A stretch of 64,000 nucleotides of DNA from Melioribacter sp. (GTDB lineage Bacteria > Bacteroidota > Ignavibacteria > Ignavibacteriales > Melioribacteraceae), in NCBI GenBank assembly GCA_003155655.1, contig PMDS01000037.1, positions 62,001-126,000 on the forward strand. The letters are read 5' to 3'. The translations under genes and the position numbers were made by a program. This document shows positions 16,210-26,900 of the stretch, in pieces (positions within the stretch are counted from its first letter, which is position 1; each line of letters begins with the position of its first letter). The notes below the pieces were generated by a model. That model worked only from the letters and a program-made list of their open reading frames with translations, ran no database searches and was not told the DNA's origin.

Positions 16210-18156
16210 TTAAAAAGGTAAAATCCACCTGCCATCTCCCTGAATAATTGAAATCAACTCTTCAACTGCATTTTCAGAATTCACACCCTTTCTTACTACC
16301 TCTTTTCCGCGGTATAACGTTATTTTACCTGCACCTGAGCCTACATAACCATAATCTGCATCCGCCATTTCACCGGGGCCATTAACAATACAGCCCATTA
16401 TAGCAATTTTAACCCCTTTGAGATGCTCGGTACGGTTTCGGATTTTATTTGTAACTTCGACGAGGTCAAATAATGTTCTTCCGCAAGACGGGCAGGCAAT
16501 ATATTCGGTTTTGGAAATTCTTGTTCTTGCTGCTTGGAGTACCCCAAAACAGGTTCTGTTCAAAAAAACAAGATTTTTATTATCTGTTTGGTCTTTTCCG
16601 GAAAGCCAGACTCCGTCTCCAAATCCATCTATTAGAAGTGCGCCAAAATCCGTTGATGAATAAAGAAGCAGTTTTTCATTATCAATATTATATTTTCTCA
16701 AAATAACAACGGGATTTTTCACATCTTTATTTTTTAATTCTAAAAAAGCGCGGCGCTGTTCAGCCATTCCATGATTGTTCTTTGTAGTAAGAATAAAAAC
16801 TACTGCCGGATCATTTGCAATTAATTTAAGCTGATCACTTATTACTGTAGTCAAATCCAGTTTTACAAAGTTCAGAACAAATGACTTTGTTTTTGAACTG
16901 CTGAATTGCTCTAATGATTCAAAGAGGGGAATCCCTTTAGTTTTATCTTCAAGTGTCTGCCATTTTTCAAAATCATTAATCAGTTTTAAGTTATTCGGTG
17001 CGTCAAAAGTAAGATCATTTTTTCCTAAATAAATAAAATCGCATGCTTGTTCATTCACGCTCCATTTATCAAGTGTGGAATTATAATTATATCCGATCGC
17101 GCCCAAATCGGTGAGTCCAATACTACTTCTATCACTTAGATCCAGAAAAACTTTAGGGACATTGGTTCCTCCTAAAGAAGTTACTTCGAATGTCTCTCTT
17201 CTTTTATAATTAAAAGGATCGTACGGTATATCATGGATAGAAATTATTGATTCATGATCATTTCTATTTAGATACCTGTTCACAAGAGAAATTGCAATGG
17301 GCACTTCACACTCCGGCTCTTCGGTTAAAGATACGCGGACTGTGTCGCCAATTCCATCCTCAAGTAAAGCCCCGATTCCAAGAGCGGATTTTATTCTTCC
17401 ATCTTCTCCATCACCGGCTTCTGTTACACCAAGATGAAGAGGGTAGTTCATGCTTTCCATTTCCATTTTCTGAATTAGCAGGCGGTAAGCTTGAATCATT
17501 ACTTGCGGGTTGCTTGACTTCATTGAAAGAACAATGTTGTGATAGTTCAAATCTTCACATATTCTCAAAAATTCAAGCGCAGATTCAACCATGCCAAGCG
17601 GAGTATCTCCATAGCGGCTCATAATTCTATCTGATAAAGAACCATGATTAGTACCTATGCGCATTGCCGTACCATATTCCTTACAAATATTTACTAGGGG
17701 AGAAAATTTTTCTCTAATCCGGTCTATCTCTTCATTATACTGTGCATCAGTATACTCAAGCGTTTGGAATTTTTTTCTGTCTGCATAGTTACCCGGATTA
17801 ACCCGCACCTTTTCAACAATTTTAGCAGCGAGCTCTGCTGCATTTGGTGTAAAATGTATGTCCGCAATCAATGGGGTTTTGTATCCGCGTTTGTGCAGCT
17901 CATTTTTAATATTAAGAAGATTCTGTGCTTCATTTATACTGGGTGCCGTAATTCTTACATAATCACAGCCTGCATTTATCATACGGATTGATTGTTCAAC
18001 AGTAGCAATTGTGTTCATTGTGTCCGTTGTTGTCATCGATTGGATTCTGATTGGATTGCTGCCTCCTAAAGGAACATCTCCAACAGAAACTTCGCGGGTC
18101 TTGTAGCGTGAGTATTTAGTTAAGCTGTTACAATATTTTTTTACCGGCTCCATCAT
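16210..18156 (-). CDS. ispG: 4-hydroxy-3-methylbut-2-enyl diphosphate synthase IspG, long form
   Basis: A 648-residue IspG (GcpE), the [4Fe-4S] enzyme that converts MEcPP to HMBPP in the MEP isoprenoid pathway. The N-terminal TIM barrel starts with the usual RIQSMTTTDT. The cluster domain carries C555-PS-C558 and C589-IVNGPGE596 (three Cys and a Glu ligand). Classical IspG has about 370-400 residues; the extra 250 or so between barrel and cluster domain form the large insert known from plants, Bacteroidota/Chlorobi and Chlamydiae. Start at the first of two tandem ATGs. Confidence 0.96.
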   Translation of the reverse strand: MMEPVKKYCNSLTKYSRYKTREVSVGDVPLGGSNPIRIQSMTTTDTMNTIATVEQSIRMINAGCDYVRITAPSINEAQNLLNIKNELHKRGYKTPLIADIHFTPNAAELAAKIVEKVRVNPGNYADRKKFQTLEYTDAQYNEEIDRIREKFSPLVNICKEYGTAMRIGTNHGSLSDRIMSRYGDTPLGMVESALEFLRICEDLNYHNIVLSMKSSNPQVMIQAYRLLIQKMEMESMNYPLHLGVTEAGDGEDGRIKSALGIGALLEDGIGDTVRVSLTEEPECEVPIAISLVNRYLNRNDHESIISIHDIPYDPFNYKRRETFEVTSLGGTNVPKVFLDLSDRSSIGLTDLGAIGYNYNSTLDKWSVNEQACDFIYLGKNDLTFDAPNNLKLINDFEKWQTLEDKTKGIPLFESLEQFSSSKTKSFVLNFVKLDLTTVISDQLKLIANDPAVVFILTTKNNHGMAEQRRAFLELKNKDVKNPVVILRKYNIDNEKLLLYSSTDFGALLIDGFGDGVWLSGKDQTDNKNLVFLNRTCFGVLQAARTRISKTEYIACPSCGRTLFDLVEVTNKIRNRTEHLKGVKIAIMGCIVNGPGEMADADYGYVGSGAGKITLYRGKEVVRKGVNSENAVEELISIIQGDGRWILPF

Positions 18157-18239
18157 CAGTCATTTCTAATCATTATATGATCGAATAATCAATTTTTACT
18201 GTTAAACAATTCATTTTAATGATAAGTTCTTTCGTATAA

Positions 18240-18794
18240 TTAATTATTGATAAGCTCATATAAGAAGGTTTTAATAAACTCGGGAGTTGCTGCTGGATTT
18301 TGAGCAGTAATTATTTTCTTTTGATTTACAACGGAAGTATCAATGTAACTTATTCCCTCTTTTTCAAGAGCAGGTTTATCATCGGGGAAACATGTGGCCG
18401 AACCGGTAAGCAATCCTGCCCTGGCAAGTATTATTGGCGCACTGCAAATAGCGCCTATAGCTTTTTTGCTATGGGCAAACTTTTGAACTACGGTTCTTAT
18501 TAACGAATTATTCCAGTATTCACGGGTGCCGCTGCCGCCGACAAGAATTAATCCGTTAAAATTGCTCTCATGGATATTGTAAAGCTGTACATCATGTTTT
18601 ACCTTTAGTCCTTGTGAACCAATACAAAGCGAATAAGAGTCGGACGCGATAAATATTTTAACGCATACGCGTTCTAAGGCGTCAATTATAATCAGGTATT
18701 CTTCTTCGTTGAAGTTTTGCGCAGGAAGAATTAATAAAACACTTTTTGAGACCAAGAATTTCTTCTTATTTTGATTTACTGAGTCAAAATACAA
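18240..18794 (-). CDS. DJ-1/PfpI family protein
   Basis: A 184-residue class I glutamine-amidotransferase-like fold protein. The nucleophile elbow is AIGAICSAPIILARAG, with the conserved Cys; the usual upstream acidic residue is in NFNEEEY. Family members include deglycase/chaperone (DJ-1, YajL) and protease-like (PfpI) proteins; which activity applies here is not evident. The ATG at 18794 leaves about 20 residues before the first beta strand (KSVLLILPAQ). It stands alone, convergent to nothing and divergent from dnaG. Confidence 0.85.
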   Translation of the reverse strand: MYFDSVNQNKKKFLVSKSVLLILPAQNFNEEEYLIIIDALERVCVKIFIASDSYSLCIGSQGLKVKHDVQLYNIHESNFNGLILVGGSGTREYWNNSLIRTVVQKFAHSKKAIGAICSAPIILARAGLLTGSATCFPDDKPALEKEGISYIDTSVVNQKKIITAQNPAATPEFIKTFLYELINN

Positions 18795-18909
18795 ATATTA
18801 TATTTAGACGGCAATTTTATCGGCTTTTTGTTTGAATAAATAAATCTCTAATTTGACAGCAGAGAAAGAGTTTTTAACTGCCGGTTTGATTGTTTTACAA
18901 GTATATGTG

Positions 18910-18951
18910 CAAGATTAAGAATAAGATTATGATTAAGATTAAGAGAAAGAA
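18910..18951. repeat. TAAGAN hexamer tract
   Basis: A run of about seven 6-nt units of the form (T/C)AAGA(T/A/G), in the gap before dnaG. Similar tracts occur at 34302-34340, 41333-41366, 55919-56014 and 56167-56260. Confidence 0.75.
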
Positions 18952-18981
18952 AAGATTAATGCCATATTTGAGAAATTACAC

Positions 18982-20862
18982 TTGAGAATACCCGAACAAA
19001 AAATTGAAGAGATTAGGAACGCGGCTGATATTGTTGATATTATATCAGGCCAGCTTCATCTGCGTAAACGCGGTAAAAATTTTGTCGGGCTGTGCCCGTT
19101 CCACCAGGAAAAAACTCCGTCATTTACTGTAAGCGAAGATAAACAAATATACCATTGCTTTGGGTGCGGTGCAGGAGGCAATGTTTTTAAATTCTTAATG
19201 GAATTAAAAAACATTTCATTTGTTGAAGCCGTGGAAGAAATTGCAGATCATGTGGGGATCAAAATTGATTACGAAACTAGTGGTCAGGATGCCCAGCAAA
19301 ATGAACTTGAAGAGCTTTATGAAATGAATATTATTGCAGCAAAATTCTTCTCGGAGAATCTTCTTAAAGGACTGGATGGTGAAGATGCACGCGAGTACCT
19401 GAAACGCAGGAATATTAAACAGCAGACTCAGAAAATTTTTGGTGTTGGTTTCGCTCCTTTCGGATGGGATAATTTTTTAGCACATGCGAAAGAAAACAAA
19501 GTTGACTTATCTAAAGCAAAACTTCTTGGATTGATTGATACGAACGACAAGGGCGAATATTATGATAAATTCCGGGGCCGGGTAATATTTCCTATTTTTT
19601 CTCCAAATGGAAGAGTAATTGCGTTTGGAGGAAGGGTTCTTGAAAACAAAGAAAATACAGCAAAGTATCTTAACTCACCTGAATCTCAGATCTATTCTAA
19701 AAGGCGTTCACTATACGGTTTGTTTCATTCAAAGGAAGAGATAAGAAAGCTTGACCGCGCAATTCTTGTTGAAGGTTACTTGGATTTGATTTCTCTCTAC
19801 CAGGCAGGGGTAAAAAATGTTGTGGCTTCTTCCGGTACTTCTTTAACCGAAGAGCAGGTGCAGCTTCTTTCTCGTTTTACAAAAAACATAATCGTTTTGT
19901 TTGATGCTGATCCTGCAGGTCAAAAAGCTTCCATGCGAAGTATCGAAATTTTACTGAAACAAGACTTTGAAGTTAAAGTCATTTCCCTTCCAAAGGGAGA
20001 AGACCCGGACTCTTATATTATAAAATACGGCAGGGATAAGTTTGAAGAAGAAGTTATGCATGCTAAAAATTTTCTTGAGTACCAGACTGCACAATTTGAA
20101 GAACAGGGATTATTTGAAGACTCTGCCGATATGGCAAAGGCAATTCGCGAACTTGTAAGAACTCTTGCCTTGGTTAATGATGAACTGAAGCGGAATCTTT
20201 TAATGAAATCAATTGCTAAAAAATTCAATCTGCGTGAAAAATTAATTGAAACCGAACTTAATATTTTTCTTTCTCAGCAGGCGGAAAGACCTGCATCAGG
20301 AATTATACGGCAGGAAAATATAATTCCGGCGCAGCAAACAGCCGGACAGTTTAACCTTTTAAACGAGTCAAATATAGAAAGCCATTATGAAAAGGAATTA
20401 GTAAGATTACTTTATAGCGGTAATGAAGATATTATTAACCATATTCTGAATAGAGTATCACCGGAAAGGATCTTGAATAATAGATACAGAAAACTTACTG
20501 AAATAGTTCTGGAAGGATTAAACGAAAATAAAATTTCTCCAGCTTATTTAATTGATAAAATTCCGGATGAAGAATTGCGGAATTTTATACTGGATTTAAC
20601 TTTATCTGATGAAACAATAAGCAAAAAGTGGGATGAGCTTTCTTACAACGGAAAAATCGAAAAAGATTCGTTTGAACATTCAGCTGAAGTAGTTAGAATG
20701 TTTCTTAAAAATCAAATTGATCTTGAAATAAAAAGGAATAATCAGCTTATTGCCGAATCAAAAGATGAGATGCTATATATCGAACTCATGAAGAGAAATA
20801 AAGAACTTCAGGAAGAAATAAAATCTTTGATGGGATCAAAGGGCAAACTTGAAAACGAGTAA
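18982..20862 (+). CDS. dnaG: DNA primase DnaG
   Basis: A 626-residue bacterial primase that lays down RNA primers at the replication fork. The N-terminal CHC2 zinc-binding domain reads C38-PFH...C-FGC. The TOPRIM core shows VEGYLDLISLYQAG and LFDADPAGQKAS, the metal-binding acidic motifs. The C-terminal third is diverged, as expected for the DnaB-interacting region. The start is TTG at 18982 (MRIPEQKIEEIR matches family N-termini). The stop is followed after 2 nt by a GH13 gene, so the two are probably co-translated. Confidence 0.95.
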   Translation: MRIPEQKIEEIRNAADIVDIISGQLHLRKRGKNFVGLCPFHQEKTPSFTVSEDKQIYHCFGCGAGGNVFKFLMELKNISFVEAVEEIADHVGIKIDYETSGQDAQQNELEELYEMNIIAAKFFSENLLKGLDGEDAREYLKRRNIKQQTQKIFGVGFAPFGWDNFLAHAKENKVDLSKAKLLGLIDTNDKGEYYDKFRGRVIFPIFSPNGRVIAFGGRVLENKENTAKYLNSPESQIYSKRRSLYGLFHSKEEIRKLDRAILVEGYLDLISLYQAGVKNVVASSGTSLTEEQVQLLSRFTKNIIVLFDADPAGQKASMRSIEILLKQDFEVKVISLPKGEDPDSYIIKYGRDKFEEEVMHAKNFLEYQTAQFEEQGLFEDSADMAKAIRELVRTLALVNDELKRNLLMKSIAKKFNLREKLIETELNIFLSQQAERPASGIIRQENIIPAQQTAGQFNLLNESNIESHYEKELVRLLYSGNEDIINHILNRVSPERILNNRYRKLTEIVLEGLNENKISPAYLIDKIPDEELRNFILDLTLSDETISKKWDELSYNGKIEKDSFEHSAEVVRMFLKNQIDLEIKRNNQLIAESKDEMLYIELMKRNKELQEEIKSLMGSKGKLENE

Positions 20863-20864
20863 AC

Positions 20865-22343
20865 ATGAATTATAACCCCTCCATTTACGAAATCAATACG
20901 CGCGTATGGATTAATCAATTTCGTCAAAAAAATGAAAACGTTACGATTGCAGATATTCCGGATTCATATTGGGATCAGTTTGGCAATGAGGGAATTGATT
21001 ATGTCTGGCTGATGGGTGTTTGGAAAACTTGTGATAATATAATTGAAAAATACTGCTATGAAGAAAATCTTATTAAGAGCTACGACAAAGCATTAAAAGG
21101 ATGGACGAAACAAGATATTATCGGCTCCCCATTTGCAATCGATGTTTATAACGTAAGTCCCCGTGTGGGAGATAAAAAGTCTTTGCTCAATCTAAAATCC
21201 TGCTTAAATAAAAAAGGAATTAAACTGATACTTGATTTCGTGCCAAATCATTTCAGTGCCGGCAGCAGTTTAATTAAATCCAATCCGGCAATATTTCTTT
21301 CAGTTAATCAAGATACTTTCTTAAAAGATACATATACATTTTTCCAGCCTTTTAAGGATGAGGAAAGATATTTAGCACACGGACGAGATCCTTTTTTCCC
21401 CGCCTGGCTGGATACGGTTCAAGTAAATTTGTTTAGTAATGAAGCGCGGGAATTTCTTACAGACATACTTTTGCAATTAACCAATGTTTGTGACGGTGTA
21501 CGATGTGACATGGCTATGCTGGCGCTTAATAATGTTTTTAAAAATACGTGGGGCGGTGTCTTATCCGGTGAAGAAATTGGATCTATGCATAATGATTTTT
21601 GGCAGACCGCAATTGAACGGGTCAAAAAGGTACGCCCCGGTTTTATCTTTATTGCGGAATCCTATTGGGATTTGGAATGGACTCTTCAGCAGCAAGGCTT
21701 TGATTACACTTATGATAAAAAACTGACTGACCGTTTAATTAGTTCTTCTGCCGGCAACATAATTGATCACCTTAAGGCAGGATTGGATTATCAAAAAAAA
21801 TCTCTGCGGTTTATTGAAAATCACGATGAAGAACGCGTTGCAGCTGTCCTGGGAAAAGACAAATCAAAAGCCGCTGCAATTGTAATAAGTACTATCCTTG
21901 GGATGCGTTTTTACCACAACGGGCAGTTTGAAGGGAAGAAAATAAAATTACCCGTTCAGCTTGGTAGGGCGCCAGATGAATTTGAATCCAGCGAGATAAA
22001 AAATTTTTATAAAACACTTCTTTCCATAACATCTCAAGAGATTTTTAAACGCGGGCAATGGAAACTGTTGGAACCCTTGCCTTCGTGGGATGGCAATGAA
22101 ACATTTAAAAATATTTTAGCATGGCAATGGGTTTACAACAGCCAGAAGCGTGTTGTAGTAGTAAATTATTCAACATCATTAGCTGCCTGCCGTTTAAAGC
22201 TGGACGTTAAAGGTTACCAGGAAGAATTATTTATTATAGATTTGTTAAATGATCAAAGCTACACACGTTCTGCAGAAGAAGTTTTTCAACTTGGACTTTA
22301 CATTGATCTTAAGCCATACCAGTCTCATATATTTTCATTTTAG
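20865..22343 (+). CDS. GH13 alpha-amylase family glycosidase, cytoplasmic
   Basis: A 492-residue (beta/alpha)8 glycosidase without signal peptide. Conserved regions seen: LILDFVPNHF (region I), GVRCDMAML with the nucleophile Asp (region II), FIFIAESYWD with the acid/base Glu (region III), and RFIENHDEERV with the transition-state Asp (region IV). It acts on alpha-glucans or maltodextrins; hydrolase versus transferase cannot be decided by eye. The ATG lies only 2 nt after the dnaG stop, an unusual pairing. A bidirectional terminator follows at 22397-22425. Confidence 0.9.
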   Translation: MNYNPSIYEINTRVWINQFRQKNENVTIADIPDSYWDQFGNEGIDYVWLMGVWKTCDNIIEKYCYEENLIKSYDKALKGWTKQDIIGSPFAIDVYNVSPRVGDKKSLLNLKSCLNKKGIKLILDFVPNHFSAGSSLIKSNPAIFLSVNQDTFLKDTYTFFQPFKDEERYLAHGRDPFFPAWLDTVQVNLFSNEAREFLTDILLQLTNVCDGVRCDMAMLALNNVFKNTWGGVLSGEEIGSMHNDFWQTAIERVKKVRPGFIFIAESYWDLEWTLQQQGFDYTYDKKLTDRLISSSAGNIIDHLKAGLDYQKKSLRFIENHDEERVAAVLGKDKSKAAAIVISTILGMRFYHNGQFEGKKIKLPVQLGRAPDEFESSEIKNFYKTLLSITSQEIFKRGQWKLLEPLPSWDGNETFKNILAWQWVYNSQKRVVVVNYSTSLAACRLKLDVKGYQEELFIIDLLNDQSYTRSAEEVFQLGLYIDLKPYQSHIFSF

Positions 22344-22396
22344 TATGCACATTTGAATAATATACCAATATTCTTTAGGTACATACATAGATAATA

Positions 22397-22425
22397 AAAA
22401 TCCCTTTCCAAATGAAAGGGATTTT
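22397..22425. terminator. Bidirectional terminator between convergent genes
   Basis: AAAATCCCTTTC / GAAAGGGATTTT around a short loop, between the GH13 gene (plus) and the outer-membrane protein gene (minus, ending at 22435). Confidence 0.88.
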
Positions 22426-22434
22426 ATAAAAAGA

Positions 22435-23364
22435 TTAGAAGGTAAATGTTAATCCAACTTTGAATGTTTCGTAAGTGAGAGGCGCTTCAGTTTCAAAAGG
22501 CCAATTCATTTTTTCCTTCTTTAAAGCATAAAATGCATAAGAGAATCCGTTCTTCAAAAGGAAATTAACAATTGGTGCAACATATGGTGAAGAATCGGAA
22601 ACTTCATCAATGAAATGATCAAGAACTTTTAGACCGGCTTCCTCGATTATTGCGCTTCCTACATGTTTCCAAAACATATATCTCGGAAAAACTACAGAAG
22701 CCTGGTAACCTGCATCCAACGAAATTGATTTTGAATAATCTAAACGGATACCGGCTTCCCAAACCGTTCCAAATCTTACATTATCGTGGTAACGGTTTAG
22801 AATATCAGTATCATTTATTGCGTCTTGAAGAGACATTGGTGGTTTTAAATTAAGATAAAATTGTGCCGGGTAGTCAATCATTAATAAACGAGACCAGGCG
22901 GCGCCTCGGCTAATGTATGGCAGGATTGCTAAATCTCCAAATTTATATCCATAGCCGCTTCTTTCCTCCAACCCAATTCTAAGCATGCTTGATTTCATAA
23001 CACCAAGCGTTGCATCAGGAGTTTTGATATCTGCCGCTAATCTTGATACAAAAACAAACTTATCGTTAAAATCTACAATGTCTTCATTGAAAGAATTAAC
23101 AGTTGAATAGCCAAGCTTCACTTCAAGTAAACCAACATCGGCAAATTTGCTAACAAGCTTATCACTTTTGGGTGTGCCCATACCATAATTTACTTCAATA
23201 AATGGATTCCCGTGAAATCTCCACTTCCAGTCAGATTTAAACCAAGGGTGGTGAGTCCGCTTATGCCAGTCTTTGGCTGTAGAATCTTTATCATCCTGTG
23301 CAAGTAAATTAATATTTGCCAGGAACAACAATGCAATGAGGTAAAACAGCATTTTTCGTATCAT
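22435..23364 (-). CDS. Predicted outer-membrane beta-barrel protein, unknown family
   Basis: A 309-residue exported protein with a signal peptide at 1-22 (hydrophobic core LFYLIALLFLANINLLA, then QD). The mature part alternates hydrophobic and polar residues as in beta strands. It ends in an aromatic-rich strand with terminal Phe (FKVGLTFTF), the usual outer-membrane insertion signal. About a dozen strands seem possible. I do not recognise the family and no substrate is suggested. It is a single gene, followed by a shared terminator and preceded by 79 nt of AT-rich DNA after the receiver-domain gene. Confidence 0.75.
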   Translation of the reverse strand: MIRKMLFYLIALLFLANINLLAQDDKDSTAKDWHKRTHHPWFKSDWKWRFHGNPFIEVNYGMGTPKSDKLVSKFADVGLLEVKLGYSTVNSFNEDIVDFNDKFVFVSRLAADIKTPDATLGVMKSSMLRIGLEERSGYGYKFGDLAILPYISRGAAWSRLLMIDYPAQFYLNLKPPMSLQDAINDTDILNRYHDNVRFGTVWEAGIRLDYSKSISLDAGYQASVVFPRYMFWKHVGSAIIEEAGLKVLDHFIDEVSDSSPYVAPIVNFLLKNGFSYAFYALKKEKMNWPFETEAPLTYETFKVGLTFTF

Positions 23365-23443
23365 AATTAACCCCTTAATTATTGATAATTATAAAATAGT
23401 TTGAATAACGTGATGTATTCAATATTAAAATATTAATTAGTTA

Positions 23444-23845
23444 TTATTCTAATGTGATATTAGTTTTTTGCTCTAATGCAATAGCTAAACTTTTAATAAG
23501 CAGATCACCTTGAACAGGTTTAGTAATAAAAATATCAACGCCAGCCCTGTACGCGTTATCTTTATCTTTTTGAAAAGCGTGGGCTGACAGCCCTACGATT
23601 GGAATATTTTTATACTTGGTATTATTTCTTATTTCCTGTGTCAGCTCTAAACCGTCCTTTATTCCGCGTAAAGAGATATCCATCAAGATTATATCGAAAT
23701 TATTTTTTTCTAATTTTTCATAAAACGTTTCAGCAGAATCGCAGACGTCAATATCAAATCTTTTTCTCAGGAATATTTTTAAGAATTTTTGATTTTCTGC
23801 GTCATCTTCAACTACTAACAATCTTGGTTTGCTTATCTCTCCCAC
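23444..23845 (-). CDS. Single-domain response regulator (receiver only)
   Basis: A 133-residue CheY-like receiver domain without output domain. Seen: the acidic pair in VVEDDAEN, the phosphoacceptor Asp in IILMDISLRG, the conserved Ser in IVGLSAHA, and the conserved Lys in FITKPVQG. It would take a phosphoryl group from a histidine kinase and act through protein contacts, as in a phosphorelay. No kinase is nearby, so the partner is unknown. It lies 85 nt after carB on the same strand. Confidence 0.9.
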   Translation of the reverse strand: MGEISKPRLLVVEDDAENQKFLKIFLRKRFDIDVCDSAETFYEKLEKNNFDIILMDISLRGIKDGLELTQEIRNNTKYKNIPIVGLSAHAFQKDKDNAYRAGVDIFITKPVQGDLLIKSLAIALEQKTNITLE

Positions 23846-23930
23846 CCAAATGTTCCTATATTTAATTACTATTTATATATAGAAAATAATGATTTTTATT
23901 GAATAGTTATAGTATTTTCTTATAATATTA

Positions 23931-26900
23931 TCAATATTCATCCCAGCTTTTTGCATCTAATTTTAGGGGATCGCAGTTAATTAAAGCTTCTGCAAGACGC
24001 ATAGCAAGCTGCCTGTTTGTTATTAAAGGAATTTTATAATCTACAGCTGTTCTACGAATTATATAATCATTCGTCAACTCTTCCGCCTGGAAGTTTTTAG
24101 GAATATTTATAACTAAATCAATCTTGCCGGATTTAATATAATCAACGGCATTCGGCGACTTACCGCTTGAAGGCCATTCAAGAGTTTCAACTGAGATTCC
24201 ATGCAGCTTCATGAACTTAGCCGTTCCTGCAGTCCCATAAAAAATTACTCCAAGTTTAGTTGAAAGCTGCCTAGTAGGTTCCAATAGTTCTGATTTTGAT
24301 TCAATAGCGCCTGAGGAAATTAGAATTGATTTGATAGGAAATTTATATCCAACTGAATTAAGCGCCTTAAGGAATGCTTCATCAAAATTTTGCCCCAGGC
24401 ATGCAACTTCACCAGTTGAAGCCATTTCAACACCGGTTGTAGGATCAGCTCCTTCAAGACGGGTGAATGAAAACTCCGGTGCTTTTACTCCTACATAATC
24501 ATAGTTGAAGCTTGGATCATCCATCTTTTCTACTTTCTTTCCTACAATAACTTTTGAAGCTATTTCAATAAAGTTTTTCTTTAATGTTTTTGATACAAAA
24601 GGAAAACTCCTTGAAGCCCGTAAATTACATTCTATTACTTTAACTTTATTGTCTTTTGCTAAGAACTGAATATTAAATGGTCCATTTATATTAAGTGATT
24701 TGGCTATATCAGCTGAGAATTGCTTAATCTGTCTCATTGTCTCTAAATAAGTACGCTGCGCCGGCAGAACTAAAGTTGCATCTCCCGAATGTACTCCGGC
24801 ATTTTCAACGTGTTCGGAAATTGCAGAGCAGACAATTTCTCCATTCTGAGCAACAGCATCAAACTCAAGCTCTTTAGCATTAACTAAAAATTTTGAAATT
24901 ACAACCGGATGTTCCGGGGATACATCAACTGCCTTTTGCAAAAATCCGGTTAATTCAAAATCATCTGTTGCAATTGCCATTGCCGCGCCGCTTAAAACAT
25001 ATGATGGACGCACAAGTACCGGATAACCAACCTTATTGGCAAATAATAGTGCATCCTGAAGTGTACTCAGCTTACTCCATTCCGGCTGACCAATTTCAAG
25101 CTCATCCAACATTGCAGAAAATTTGCTTCTGTTTTCCGCAGCGTCTATTGATTCCGGAGATGTTCCAAGAATTTTTACTCCAATTTTATGCAGTTTTAAT
25201 GCAAGGTTATTTGGTGTCTGCCCTCCCATCGAAACAACAACTCCCATCGGCTTCAACGCATCATATATTTCCCAGATGGTTTCAGTTGTAAGTTCCTCAA
25301 AAAATAAAGTATCAAATTCATCATAATCCGTACTTACAGTTTCAGGGTTGCAGTTTATCATTACTGTTTTGTAACCCATTTCCCGCAAAGCCTTTCCTGT
25401 AATAACACAACACCAGTCAAACTCTACAGAGCTTCCTATTCTATAAGGACCTGACCCAAGAATGAAAACACTTTTCTTGAAATTGAATTCAAAATCGTGG
25501 GCAGAACAATTATACGTTAGATAGACATAATTTGTTTTAGCCGGATATTCAGCAGCAAGTGTATCGATATGCTGTATAAATGGATGAAGAGTATACCTTT
25601 CCCGCAGCAGATAAATATCGTGGGCGTCTTTTCCAATCATGTTTGCTATTTGCCTGTCTGAAAAACCATGCTGCTTTGCTTCAAGTAAAAGTTCTTTAGA
25701 GATTTTTTTAGAAGAAGACGCTATTCTATTTTCAATTTTAACAATGTTTTCAATTTTATAAAGGAACCACTTGTTAATGTGAGTTAATGAATGAACCCAG
25801 TCAATAGAATATCCTTGCTTTAGTGCTTGAACAACAGCAAACATTCTTTCTTCGGTCGGGTTGCGCAATGCCTCTTCAAGCTCATCAAATTCAACTTTTG
25901 TCCGGCTTGCAGTTAATCCTTCAACACCGATATCAAGCATACGCATTGCTTTCTGAATGGCTTCTTCAAATTTTCTTCCAATAGCCATAACTTCACCGAC
26001 CGACTTCATTGAGGAACCGAGTTGCTTTTTTACAAGGCGGAATTTTTTCAAATCCCAGCGGGGAACCTTAACAACAATGTAATCAAGAGCGGGTTCAAAA
26101 AATGCTTTTGTTGTTTTTGTGATAGAGTTTGGTAGTTCATGAAGACCAAATCCAAGTGCAAGTTTTGCTGCAATAAATGCAAGAGGGTAACCGGTAGCTT
26201 TGGAAGCAAGAGCAGAACTTCTTGATAGCCTAGCATTAACCTCTATTACCCTATAATCCTGGGATTCCGGATCAAGCGCATATTGAATGTTGCATTCGCC
26301 AACAATTCCAAGATGCCGGATTGTTTTAATTGCAACCTCTCTAAGCATGTGATATTCATTATTGGATAAAGTTTGGCTTGGAGCCACAACAATACTTTCC
26401 CCGGTGTGGATTCCCATCGGGTCAATGTTTTCCATGTTGCAGACAGTTATACAATTGTCATAACGGTCGCGAACAACTTCATATTCAATTTCTTTCCATC
26501 CTTCAAGATATTCTTCAACTAATATTTGAGATGAATAAGAAAGGGCTTTTGATGCTAAAGTTTTTACTTCATTTTTATTACGGCAAATTCCCGAACCAAG
26601 ACCTCCAAGTGCATATGCAATTCTTATTATTACAGGGAACCCAATTTTATGGGCATACTTAATTGCATCGTCAACTGTAGACACAGCCTGGCTTTGAGGA
26701 AACTTTACATTGATCTCAGAAAGTTTATTGCAGAAAAGCTGCCTGTCTTCAGTATTTTCTATTGCGCTAATTTGTGTGCCTAATACCTGTACATTATATT
26801 TTTTTAGAATTCCTTCGCGGTGAAGCGCAAGCCCGCAATTGAGAGCAGTTTGACCTCCAAATCCAAGAATAATTCCATCGGGCTGTTCTTTGACAATTAC

